Made by a program: the position numbers and the translations under genes. From the NCBI GenBank assembly GCA_900547725.1, contig URHR01000013.1, positions 1-35,783 of the forward strand: a DNA stretch of 35,783 nt, read 5' to 3'. Origin of the DNA: an uncultured Eubacteriales bacterium (lineage in GTDB: Bacteria; Bacillota; Clostridia; Oscillospirales; CAG-272). Shown piece by piece: positions 23,519-31,489 of the stretch; positions within the stretch are counted from its first letter, which is position 1; each line of letters opens with the position of its first letter. The notes below the pieces were generated by a model. The model searched no databases and had not been told where the DNA came from. It was given only the letters and a program-made list of their open reading frames with translations.

Positions 23519-24496
23519 ATGGGCATGGTTGCTGGTATCAAACGGTTATGCGCGGTTGCGGCGTTGCTTGGCGTTCTGCTTTCGCTGGTTTCTCTTGCTT
23601 CCTGCACGGGAGCGGAGGGAATCAATCCGGACGGAGCGCGCGGGGCGGACGCGGTTGCACCGTCGGAGTCGGAGGATCGGGATCTGCGGATTCTCATGCT
23701 CGGCTGCGACCGTGCCGCGTCGCTGACAGACAGCATTCTGCTCCTGTCCGTGACCCCGCAAACGGGACAGGTGCGCATTCTGCAGTTGCCGCGCGACACC
23801 TATGCAAATTACACCGAGCGCGACTACAGGAAACTCAACGGGGCATACAATACGCTCGGCGCGGACGGCACGCGGGAGTTTCTCAGCCGCGCGCTCGGTG
23901 TGCGGATTGATTACACGGCGGTTTACGATCTGGATGTTGTCCGAGCGGCGGTTGACGCAGTTGGCGGCGTGGAGGTCGATATTCCGCAAGCCATGCGCTA
24001 CAGCGACCCGATTCAGGGATTGGAAATCGACCTTGCCGCAGGAAAACAGCGGTTGGACGGCGAGGCGGCGGAGCAGTTCGTCCGATTCCGCGCGGGGTAC
24101 CCGAACGCCGATCTGGGGCGGTTGGACGCGCAGAAGCTGTTTCTCGAAGCCTTTCTGCGCGCTTGCCGGTCGCTCTCTCCCGCACGTTTGTCGGGCGTCT
24201 GCCTGACGGTTCTGCCGCGCGTGCACACCGATATGCCGACTGCAGAGGTTCTGCGTCTGGCTTTCGCGCTCCTGCGGGCGGAAGCGCCCGCGCTTACGAC
24301 CGAGACCGCCCCCGGGGATGCGGCAAAAGGGGTCAGCGGCGCGTGGTACTATATCCTGAACCGCGAGGAATCGGCGCGCGCGATCTCGGACATGACGGAT
24401 TTTTCCTGTACGGAATTTGACCCGGATCGGGTATTTGACCGCCCCGAACATCCGGAGTTTCACAGAATATACACGGCGACCCGAGCGGTGCCGTAA
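23519..24496 (+). CDS. LytR-CpsA-Psr (LCP) family protein with lipoprotein signal
   Basis: LCP proteins attach wall polymers such as teichoic acids or capsule to peptidoglycan at the outer face of the membrane. The 325 residues contain RILMLGCDRAASLTDSILLLSVTPQTGQVRILQLPRDTYANY, YDLDVVRAAVDAVGGVEVDIPQAM, and FVRFRAGYPNADLGRLDAQKLFLEAF, the usual order of conserved Asp and Arg residues. The N-terminus (GIKRLCAVAALLGVLLSLVSLASC) ends in a lipobox L26-A-S-C29, so it should be a lipid-anchored protein; most LCP proteins have a plain N-terminal membrane helix. I chose the ATG at 23519 because it follows GGAAGGTG; the longer frame from 23438 runs into the repeat. It separates yqeK from rsfS. Confidence 0.92.
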   Translation: MGMVAGIKRLCAVAALLGVLLSLVSLASCTGAEGINPDGARGADAVAPSESEDRDLRILMLGCDRAASLTDSILLLSVTPQTGQVRILQLPRDTYANYTERDYRKLNGAYNTLGADGTREFLSRALGVRIDYTAVYDLDVVRAAVDAVGGVEVDIPQAMRYSDPIQGLEIDLAAGKQRLDGEAAEQFVRFRAGYPNADLGRLDAQKLFLEAFLRACRSLSPARLSGVCLTVLPRVHTDMPTAEVLRLAFALLRAEAPALTTETAPGDAAKGVSGAWYYILNREESARAISDMTDFSCTEFDPDRVFDRPEHPEFHRIYTATRAVP

Positions 24497-24507
24497 GGAG
24501 GAAGCAT

Positions 24508-24951
24508 ATGGAAGAAAACAAGACCGAACAGCTGACGGAACAGCTTCCGTCGCTTGCAAACGCCTCATCGGAGGAACTGGCGCACGCGATCTTCGACGTG
24601 CTGGACGCGAAGAAGGCGAAGGATATCCGGGTTCTTCACGTGCGGGAGCAGACCGTGCTGACCGATTATTTTGTGATCTGCACGGGGCAGTCCAATACGC
24701 AGATCAAGGCGCTGGGCGGCGAGGTGGAATACAAACTCGGGCTGCGCGGCGTTGACCCGCAGCATTTTGAGGGGCGGGACAATAACAACTGGGTCGTGGT
24801 GGACTATGGCACGGTGATTCTGCACATCTTCAGCAGGGAATCGCGCGAGTTTTACAAACTGGAAAAGCTCTACGGCGACGCGGAAGAGATTCACTACATC
24901 GGCATTGACGAGAAGGCGGAACAATCGGAAGAGGAGAAAACCGAAAAATGA
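24508..24951 (+). CDS. rsfS: Ribosomal silencing factor RsfS
   Basis: RsfS binds ribosomal protein L14 and blocks joining of the subunits when nutrients are low. The 147 residues include VLDAKKAKDIRVLHVREQTVLTDYFVICTGQSNTQIKALGGEVEYKLG and NNWVVVDYGTVILHIFSRESREFYKLEKLYGDA, both diagnostic. The N-terminal ~25 residues and the acidic tail (EKAEQSEEEKTEK) extend beyond the core domain. GGAGG lies just before the ATG. Its stop overlaps the leuS start as ATGA. Confidence 0.97.
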   Translation: MEENKTEQLTEQLPSLANASSEELAHAIFDVLDAKKAKDIRVLHVREQTVLTDYFVICTGQSNTQIKALGGEVEYKLGLRGVDPQHFEGRDNNNWVVVDYGTVILHIFSRESREFYKLEKLYGDAEEIHYIGIDEKAEQSEEEKTEK

Positions 24952-27350
24952 AATACGATTTCAGAGAGATCGAGCCGAAATGGCAAAAGAAGTGGGAAGA
25001 AGCCGACGTTTTCCATGCCGAGGACAACAGCGAAAAGCCCAAGTACTACACACTGGTCGAGTTTCCGTACCCTTCCGGCGCGGGAATGCACGTCGGACAT
25101 ATCAAGGCATATTCGGGTCTGGAAGTTGTTTCGCGCAAGCGGCGGATGCAGGGCTACAACGTTCTGTTTCCCATCGGCTTTGACGCATACGGGCTTCCCA
25201 CCGAGAACTACGCCATCAAAACGGGCATCCACCCGCGGCAGGTAACCGACAAGAACATCGCAAGATTCACGTCCCAGCTCAAACGGGTCGGGTTCTCCTT
25301 CGATTGGGATCGCGTGATCGACACCACGGAAGAGGACTATTACCGTTGGACGCAATGGATTTTCCTCAAGATGTTCGAAAAGGGACTGGTGTTCCGCGAT
25401 ACTGCGCTGGTCAACTATTGCCCGAGCTGTAAGGTGGTACTGTCGAACGAGGATTCGCAGGGCGGGCATTGCGACATCTGCCACAGCGAGATTGTGCAGA
25501 AGTCCAAGACCGTCTGGTATCTGCGCATCACCGAATATGCGGACAAGCTGTTGGAAGGTCTGGATCGCGTGGATTACCTGCCCAACATCAAGCAGCAGCA
25601 GGTCAACTGGATCGGAAAGTCGACGGGCGCTTATGTCAACTTCCCGCTGAAGGGAACGGAAGAGAAACTGCGCATTTACACCACCCGTCCCGACACGCTG
25701 TTCGGCGTGACCTTCATGGTCATTGCGCCCGAGCATCCCGTGATCGAGAAGTACCGCGACCGCATCGCAAACATTGCGGCGCTTGACGCTTACCGGGAGG
25801 ACTGCGCGAAAAAGACCGAATTCGAGCGGACGCAACTGGTCAAGGACAAGACGGGCGTGCGCGTCGAGGGGCTGACGGCGGTCAATCCCGTGTCGGGCAA
25901 GGAGATTCCGATCTACATCTCGGATTACGTAATGATGGGATACGGAACAGGCGCGATCATGGCAGTTCCCGCACACGACGAGCGCGACTGGGCGTTCGCA
26001 AAGAAGTTCGGCATCGATATCGTCGAGGTCATTCGCGGCGGGGATGTGACCAAAGCCGCCTATGCGGGCGACGGCGAGATGGTCAACTCGGATTTCCTCA
26101 ACGGCTACACCAATAAGAAGGATTCCATCGCACGGATGCTCGAGTACCTGACCGAAAACGGCATCGGCGAGGCGGGCGTGCAGTACAAGATGAAGGACTG
26201 GGCGTTCAACCGTCAGCGCTACTGGGGCGAGCCGATTCCGATTGTGCACTGCCCGACGTGCGGCATGGTTCCCGTGCCGTATGACGAACTCCCGCTGAAA
26301 CTGCCGAAAATGGACAGCTTCGAACCGGGCGAGGGCGGGGAAAGCCCGCTTGCAAAGCTTCCTTCGTTTGTCAACTGCAAGTGTCCGAAGTGCGGCGGAG
26401 ACGCAAAGCGCGAGACCGACACCATGCCGCAGTGGGCGGGGTCGTCGTGGTACTTCCTGCGCTATATCGACCCGCACAACGACAAGGCTCTGGCAGATCC
26501 CGACAAACTGAAATACTGGCTTCCCGTTGACTGGTACAACGGCGGTATGGAGCACGTCACCCGACACATGATCTATTCGCGCTTCTGGCATAAATTCCTT
26601 TATGATATCGGCGTAGTGCCTTGCGACGAGCCTTATGCAAAGCGGACGGCGCAGGGGCTGATTCTCGGTCCGGACGGCGAGAAAATGTCGAAGTCCAAGG
26701 GCAATGTCGTAGACCCGAACGACGTGGTGGACGTTTACGGAGCGGACGTTCTGCGCACCTATGTCCTCTTTATGGGCGACTATGCAAGTGCCGCGCCGTG
26801 GAACGAAAGCTCCATGAAGGGGTGCAAGCGTTTTCTGGAACGCATTGCGGATCTGACCGATCTGGTCCGCCCGGACGGCGGAAGCGCCAAACTGGAAACC
26901 TCCTTCCACAAGACCGTGAAGAAGGTCTCCGAGGATATCGAGGAACTGAAGTTCAACACCGCGATTGCCGCGATGATGAGCCTGTTAAACGAAATCTACG
27001 AGGTCGGAAGCCTGACGCGGGAACAGCTTTCCGCTCTGGTTCGCCTGATCTGCCCGTTTGCGCCGCATCTGGCGGAGGAAATGTGGGCGGCATTGGGCGG
27101 CAAGGGCTTTTGCTCGCTTGCGCCGTGGCCGGAATGGGACGATACGAAAACGGTTGACAGCACGGTCGAGGTGGCGGTGCAGGTCAACGGCAAGGTTCGC
27201 GGAACAGTGTCGCTTCCCCTCAATTGTCCGAAGGAGGAGGCAATCGCGCTTGCGAAAGCCGACCCGAAGATTGCGGCGCAACTGGCGGGCAAAACGGTGA
27301 TCAAGGAAATTTCCGTTCCGAACAAGATCGTGAATCTTGTGGTGAAATGA
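24948..27350 (+). CDS. leuS: Leucyl-tRNA synthetase
   Basis: Charges tRNA-Leu and proofreads it. The 800 residues are the bacterial length. The class I motif appears as FPYPSGAGMHVGHIKAY (HVGH, about 42-52) and the second as EKMSKSKGNVVDPNDVV (about 580). The CP1 editing domain has TTRPDTLFGVTFMVIAPEHP and MAVPAHDERDWAFAKKFGI. There is a zinc-type cluster CPSCKVVLSNEDSQGGHCDIC near 165-185. It starts within the rsfS stop codon and is not preceded by a T-box, so it lacks the leader control many Firmicutes synthetase genes have and must depend on upstream transcription. An OmpR-type gene starts in its stop codon. Confidence 0.98.
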   Translation: MKYDFREIEPKWQKKWEEADVFHAEDNSEKPKYYTLVEFPYPSGAGMHVGHIKAYSGLEVVSRKRRMQGYNVLFPIGFDAYGLPTENYAIKTGIHPRQVTDKNIARFTSQLKRVGFSFDWDRVIDTTEEDYYRWTQWIFLKMFEKGLVFRDTALVNYCPSCKVVLSNEDSQGGHCDICHSEIVQKSKTVWYLRITEYADKLLEGLDRVDYLPNIKQQQVNWIGKSTGAYVNFPLKGTEEKLRIYTTRPDTLFGVTFMVIAPEHPVIEKYRDRIANIAALDAYREDCAKKTEFERTQLVKDKTGVRVEGLTAVNPVSGKEIPIYISDYVMMGYGTGAIMAVPAHDERDWAFAKKFGIDIVEVIRGGDVTKAAYAGDGEMVNSDFLNGYTNKKDSIARMLEYLTENGIGEAGVQYKMKDWAFNRQRYWGEPIPIVHCPTCGMVPVPYDELPLKLPKMDSFEPGEGGESPLAKLPSFVNCKCPKCGGDAKRETDTMPQWAGSSWYFLRYIDPHNDKALADPDKLKYWLPVDWYNGGMEHVTRHMIYSRFWHKFLYDIGVVPCDEPYAKRTAQGLILGPDGEKMSKSKGNVVDPNDVVDVYGADVLRTYVLFMGDYASAAPWNESSMKGCKRFLERIADLTDLVRPDGGSAKLETSFHKTVKKVSEDIEELKFNTAIAAMMSLLNEIYEVGSLTREQLSALVRLICPFAPHLAEEMWAALGGKGFCSLAPWPEWDDTKTVDSTVEVAVQVNGKVRGTVSLPLNCPKEEAIALAKADPKIAAQLAGKTVIKEISVPNKIVNLVVK

Positions 27351-27988
27351 GCCGCCCGCAGGTTGCTGTCCTCTCGGCGGACGACCGTTTTGCAAGACTG
27401 CTGCAGCTGGAGCTTGAGGCGTGGCAACTGACGGTGCGAACCGGGCAGAAGGCGGATTCCGACGGTGCGGAAGTTGCGATTGTCGACCTTGACAGTGCGG
27501 AGATTCCGACCGGGGGAAACTACGGCTATCTGATCGGGTTCAGCCGTCTGCCCGCGCTTTCCGCAGACGCCGATGCGCGGCGATGCGCCATGATCCTGCG
27601 CCGCCCGTTCCGCATGAGCCTGTTGCGGCAGGAGGTGCTGGCACACCTGTCCGTGCGCGCCGCTGTGCCCGGTGGCGGGACGGAGAAGGCGACGGCGGGG
27701 GAGACTCTTTCGCTGACCGAAAACGGTTTGGTCAGCGGGACTGTGACAGTCCCGCTGACCCCGACCGAGCGGCGGATGGCGGCGCTGTTGCTGGAAGCCA
27801 AAGGGGAGGCAGTCACAAGAGCCGCACTGGAAGCCGTGAGCGACAGCCCGTCGGCGGGTGGGATTGCGGTCTATATCTGCGGAATCCGAAAAAAGCTGCG
27901 CGAGGCTGGAATCGGGACAACGGTTGAAACCGTGCGCGGGGTCGGATATTGTCTGTCTTTCGCGGAAAAAAGCAGAAAAAACACTTGA
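27347..27988 (+). CDS. OmpR-type winged-helix regulator with degenerate receiver domain
   Basis: A 213-residue protein with a C-terminal OmpR/PhoB DNA-binding domain (about 125-208): LTPTERRMAALLLEAKGEAVTRAALEAVSDSPSAGGIAVYICGIRKKLREAGIGTTVETVRGVGYCLSF. The N-terminal ~105 residues resemble a shortened receiver. It keeps acidic residues 12-13 and a possible acceptor Asp47 (AIVDLDS), but the usual conserved Lys before Pro is Arg (LRRPF). It may work without a kinase or sense something else. The ATG at 27347 overlaps the leuS stop (ATGA), so it is probably translated from the leuS transcript. No sensor kinase is near. The -35 box of the next promoter lies over its stop codon. Its target is unknown; rhaB next door is one candidate. 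Confidence 0.85.
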   Translation: MSRPQVAVLSADDRFARLLQLELEAWQLTVRTGQKADSDGAEVAIVDLDSAEIPTGGNYGYLIGFSRLPALSADADARRCAMILRRPFRMSLLRQEVLAHLSVRAAVPGGGTEKATAGETLSLTENGLVSGTVTVPLTPTERRMAALLLEAKGEAVTRAALEAVSDSPSAGGIAVYICGIRKKLREAGIGTTVETVRGVGYCLSFAEKSRKNT

Positions 27989-28013
27989 CATCATTTTCAG
28001 AGAATGATATAAT
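27985..28013 (+). promoter_or_regulatory. Consensus sigma-A promoter of rhaB
   Basis: A perfect TTGACA (27985-27990), a 17-base spacer and a perfect TATAAT (28008-28013). The -35 box covers the stop codon of the upstream regulator gene. Transcription would begin near 28020, about 39 bases before the rhaB ATG. Confidence 0.88.
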
Positions 28014-28058
28014 ATGGGTAGAACGTCGGAGAACGAATCCGACGACGGAGGAAACACT

Positions 28059-29534
28059 ATGGCAGAACGCAGAATGCTCGCAATCGACCTCGGCGCGTCA
28101 AGCGGACGGGGAATTGTCGGGTCGTTCGACGGGAACAAACTCAGCCTGCGCGAAAATCATCGGTTCTCAAACGACCCGGTCAATCTTTGCGGCAGGCTTT
28201 ATTGGGATATTCTCAGAATTTTTCACGAGATCAAGCTTTCGGTTCAGAAAACCGTTCTGGACGGGGACAAGGTCTCCTCAATCGGCATTGATACATGGGG
28301 CGTGGACTACGGTCTGCTCGACCGCAACGGTCGGCTTCTCGGAAATCCCGTTCATTACCGCGACGGCAGAACCGACGGCGCGCAGGCGCTGGTCAACCGC
28401 GTGATTCCCGCCGAGGAACTGTACGCAACGGCCGGCATCCAGACGCTGAACTTCAACACCGTCTATCAGTTGGCGGTGGAACAGGCGGAAGCGCCCGAAC
28501 GCTTGGCGCTTGCCGAGCGGATGCTCAACATTCCCGATCTGCTCAATTACTTCCTCACGGGAAATATGGCAAACGAATATACCATCCTTTCCACGGGCGC
28601 GCTTCTGGATGCGAAAAAGCGCGACTACGCATGGAATCTGCTTGATCGCCTCGGCATCCCGAGACGGCTGTTCGGTTCTGTCGTCAAGCCCGGAACTGAC
28701 ATGGGAACGCTCCTGCCGCAGGTGCAGAGCGAGACGGGAAAGACCGACGCCCGCGTGCTGACGGTTGCTTCGCACGATACGGCAAGCGCGGTTATTGCAG
28801 TTCCGACCGAGGAAAAGGATTTCCTGTATATCAGCAGCGGCACATGGTCTCTCATGGGGACTGAACTGCCCGAGCCGCTCATCAACGACGAGAGCCGTGC
28901 GGCGAACTTTACCAATGAGGGCGGCGCTTGCGGAACGATCCGCTTCCTCAAGAATATTATGGGACTCTGGATCATTCAGGAGTCCCGCAGGCAGTGGAAG
29001 CGTGAAGGGAAGGACTACAGTTTTGCGCAGATGGAAGCGTGGGCAAAGGAAAGCCCCGCGTTCCGCAGTCTGATCGACGTGGACGCGCCCGATTTCGCAA
29101 CGCCCGGCAATATGCCGGAGAAGATCCGCGATTTCTGCCGCAGAACGGGTCAGCCCGTGCCCGAAACGGTGGGCGAGGTCGTCCGTTGCATCTATGAAAG
29201 TCTGGCGCTCAAGTACCGTTCGGTTGCCGAGCGGGTGATGGAGCTGATGGGCAGACGGGCAAAGGTCATTCACGTTGTGGGCGGCGGAACGAAGGATCGT
29301 TTCCTCTCCCAGATGACCGCGGACGCCTGCGGAATTCCCGTTTGCGCAGGACCTGAAGAGGCAACCGCAATCGGCAACCTGATGATGCAGCTGATGGCGG
29401 CGGGCGAGGTGTCGGGACTTACCGACGCACGTCGCGTTGTGGCGGCATCCTTTGACAGACAACAGTATCTTCCGACCACCGACCGGAATATGTGGGACGA
29501 AGCATACGGCAGAATCTGTACACTTTATCGGTAA
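28059..29534 (+). CDS. rhaB: Rhamnulokinase (FGGY family)
   Basis: Phosphorylates L-rhamnulose to L-rhamnulose 1-phosphate. The 491 residues agree with RhaB length. The N-terminal phosphate loop LAIDLGASSGRGIVGSFDGNKL, the sequence IGIDTWGVDYGLLDRNGRLLGNPVHYRD (typical of RhaB rather than xylulose or glycerol kinases), FLYISSGTWSLMGTE, and the C-terminal HVVGGGTKDRFLSQMTADACGIPVCAGPEEATAIGN are all present. The start MAERRMLAIDLG at 28059 follows GGAGGAAA. Rhamnose isomerase and rhamnulose-1-phosphate aldolase genes are not in the window, so the full pathway must be elsewhere or the substrate may be another ketose. A 9-bp hairpin follows 3 bases after the stop. Confidence 0.92.
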   Translation: MAERRMLAIDLGASSGRGIVGSFDGNKLSLRENHRFSNDPVNLCGRLYWDILRIFHEIKLSVQKTVLDGDKVSSIGIDTWGVDYGLLDRNGRLLGNPVHYRDGRTDGAQALVNRVIPAEELYATAGIQTLNFNTVYQLAVEQAEAPERLALAERMLNIPDLLNYFLTGNMANEYTILSTGALLDAKKRDYAWNLLDRLGIPRRLFGSVVKPGTDMGTLLPQVQSETGKTDARVLTVASHDTASAVIAVPTEEKDFLYISSGTWSLMGTELPEPLINDESRAANFTNEGGACGTIRFLKNIMGLWIIQESRRQWKREGKDYSFAQMEAWAKESPAFRSLIDVDAPDFATPGNMPEKIRDFCRRTGQPVPETVGEVVRCIYESLALKYRSVAERVMELMGRRAKVIHVVGGGTKDRFLSQMTADACGIPVCAGPEEATAIGNLMMQLMAAGEVSGLTDARRVVAASFDRQQYLPTTDRNMWDEAYGRICTLYR

Positions 29535-29537
29535 ATG

Positions 29538-29559
29538 CGGAAAGACTCCGGTCTTTCCG
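29538..29559 (+). other. Perfect hairpin with UCCG tetraloop after rhaB
   Basis: CGGAAAGAC (29538-29546) pairs perfectly with GTCTTTCCG (29551-29559) around TCCG. No T-run follows, so it is a poor terminator; it may protect the rhaB message end. The 14 bases around the loop also occur in the infC leader terminator. Confidence 0.5.
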
Positions 29560-29674
29560 ATTCGGCGAATACAAACCTGCCGAGCCGTGTACGGGACTGC
29601 CGTATGCGGAATACAAGGGCATAAAGGAATCGCTGTACGGCGAATCCGAGAGAAAACATATTTTGGAGGCATTT

Positions 29675-30826
29675 ATGAAGGACAATCGTTGCGGAGAGCT
29701 TGGTGTGATCGGAATGAAGGGCTGTGAGAAGTTCACCTCGCAGGTGGACTACTATCTGCGTGACTGGCGCAGACACGGCGGAGACGGGACTTTCGTTATC
29801 AACGCGGAGTGTCTGCGGTTCGGCTCGGGCGAGGGCAAGGCAGTGCTCCACGAGTCCATGCGCGGCAAGGACATTTTCATCATCTGTGATACCTTTAACT
29901 ACGGTGTGACTTATAAAATGTACGGCATGACCGTCCCGATGGGTCCCGACGAGCATTTCGCAGACCTCAAGCGCATCATCGCGGCGATCGAGGGCAAGGC
30001 AAGACGGATTACAGTCATCATGCCGATGCTCTACGAGGGCAGACAGCACAAGCGCAGCGGAAGAGAGTCTCTGGACTGCGCGTTGATGCTGCAGGAACTG
30101 GTTCACATGGGCGTTTCGAACATCCTGACCTTCGACGCACACGATCAGCGCATCTGCAACGCGATTCCGCTTTCGGGCTTTGACAACGTCCAGCCCACTT
30201 ACCAGATGATTAAAGCACTGGTGCGGGCTGTTCCCGACGTGCAGATCGACAAGGATCACATGGTCATCATCTCACCCGACGAAGGTGCGATGTCGCGTTG
30301 TATGTACTATTCTTCGGTGCTCGGACTGGACATCGGTATGTTCTACAAGCGCCGCAATTATTCGATTGTTATCAACGGCAGAAACCCGATTGAAGCGCAT
30401 GAGTACCTCGGACAGGATCTGCACGGAAAAGATGCGATCGTGGTGGACGATATGATCTCGTCCGGCGAATCCATGATCGATGTCTGCCGCCAGCTGAAGG
30501 AAAAGGGCGCAAACCGCGTGTTCTGTTTCGCCACCTTCGGTCTGTTCACCGACGGATGCGACAAGTTCGACCAAGCCGCCGCCGAAAAGGTGTTTGACAA
30601 GGTCTTTACCACCAACCTGACCTACCGCCGCCCCGAGCTTGCCTCCAAGCCGTGGTACGTGGAAGTCAATATGTGCAAATATGTGGCGTACCTGATCGAT
30701 ACGCTCAACAACGACGAAACCATCAGCGCGCTCCTGAACCCCGTCAAGCGGATTCAGACCCTGATGGACAAGCACCGCAGCGCGCAGGCGTCGCAGATGA
30801 AGATCGAATTTGAAGATCAGAACTGA
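29675..30826 (+). CDS. prs: Ribose-phosphate pyrophosphokinase (long clostridial type)
   Basis: Makes PRPP from ribose 5-phosphate and ATP for nucleotide, histidine and NAD synthesis. The 383 residues contain RIIAAIEGKARRITVIMPMLYEGRQHKRSGRESLDCALMLQELVHMGVSNILTFDAHDQRICNAIPLSGFDNVQPTYQMI and the PRPP-binding loop IVVDDMISSGESMIDVCRQLKEKGANRVF. The protein is longer than the ~315-residue classical enzyme and matches the layout of the longer clostridial homologues. The ATG at 29675 has a GGAGG site 5 bases upstream. The frame stays open upstream and reads plausibly as protein from about 29550, but has no ribosome site there. No clear promoter is visible between rhaB and this gene. Confidence 0.92.
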   Translation: MKDNRCGELGVIGMKGCEKFTSQVDYYLRDWRRHGGDGTFVINAECLRFGSGEGKAVLHESMRGKDIFIICDTFNYGVTYKMYGMTVPMGPDEHFADLKRIIAAIEGKARRITVIMPMLYEGRQHKRSGRESLDCALMLQELVHMGVSNILTFDAHDQRICNAIPLSGFDNVQPTYQMIKALVRAVPDVQIDKDHMVIISPDEGAMSRCMYYSSVLGLDIGMFYKRRNYSIVINGRNPIEAHEYLGQDLHGKDAIVVDDMISSGESMIDVCRQLKEKGANRVFCFATFGLFTDGCDKFDQAAAEKVFDKVFTTNLTYRRPELASKPWYVEVNMCKYVAYLIDTLNNDETISALLNPVKRIQTLMDKHRSAQASQMKIEFEDQN

Positions 30827-30840
30827 AACAACTACATTTC

Positions 30841-30870
30841 CGAAAACGGCTGCTTTGACAGCCGTTTTCG
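30841..30870 (+). terminator. Probable intrinsic terminator between prs and eda
   Basis: A 12-bp perfect stem (CGAAAACGGCTG 30841-30852 with CAGCCGTTTTCG 30859-30870) closes a 6-base loop 12 bases after the prs stop. The T-run is short and within the stem (TTTTCGTC), so termination may be partial and eda-kdgK may also be read from upstream. Confidence 0.65.
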
Positions 30871-30892
30871 TCAAAAAAGGAGCAATTCGGAC

Positions 30893-31489
30893 ATGAAAAA
30901 GCAGAATCTGACGGATGCGGTGCGGGTCATTCCCGTGGTGGTCATTCATGACCTCGCACAGACTGTTCCGACATTGGAAGCCCTCCGCGACGGCGGTATC
31001 CCCGCAGCGGAGATCACGTTCCGCACACCCTGCGCTGCGGAGGCAATCCGCATCGGCAGGGAGCAGTTCCCCGAGATGCACATCGGCGCGGGAACTGTAA
31101 TCAACGCGGAACAGGCAAAGACCGCGCTTGCGGCGGGAGCGGAATTTGTGGTTTCCCCGGGGCTGAGCGCAGGCGTGGCAGAGGTCTGCTGTGCGGCGGG
31201 AATCCCGTATTATCCCGGATGCGTGACGCCGACCGAAATCATGGCGGCGCTTGAACTGGGGATTACGACCGTAAAATTCTTCCCCGCAAACGTTTACGGC
31301 GGGCTTGCAAGCATCAAAGCGCTGTCAGCACCGTTCCCGCAGGTGAAATTTCTGCCAACGGGCGGCGTGGATCTCGGCAACCTTGCGGAATACCTTGCGT
31401 GCGACAAGATTATCGCGGTGGGCGGCAGCTTCATGATGAAGGGCGACATCCGCGAAAACTGCCGGAAGATTCGGGAGGTCATCGGATGA
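30893..31489 (+). CDS. eda: KDPG / 4-hydroxy-2-oxoglutarate aldolase
   Basis: Splits 2-keto-3-deoxy-6-phosphogluconate into pyruvate and glyceraldehyde 3-phosphate. The 198 residues show the Schiff-base lysine K127 in TTVKFFPAN, the acid-base glutamate E40 in AEITFRTP, and GAGTVINAEQAKTALAAGAEFVVSPG, the usual class I KDPG aldolase pattern. Its stop overlaps the kdgK start (ATGA), so the two enzymes of the lower uronate/KDG path are made together. AAGGAG precedes the ATG. Closely related family members prefer other 2-keto-3-deoxy acids, but the kinase neighbour supports KDPG. Confidence 0.95.
   Translation: MKKQNLTDAVRVIPVVVIHDLAQTVPTLEALRDGGIPAAEITFRTPCAAEAIRIGREQFPEMHIGAGTVINAEQAKTALAAGAEFVVSPGLSAGVAEVCCAAGIPYYPGCVTPTEIMAALELGITTVKFFPANVYGGLASIKALSAPFPQVKFLPTGGVDLGNLAEYLACDKIIAVGGSFMMKGDIRENCRKIREVIG

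Noticed and set aside
24480..24950. T-box riboswitch for leuS
   Set aside because: leuS overlaps rsfS directly and there is no leader space or T-box bulge sequence.
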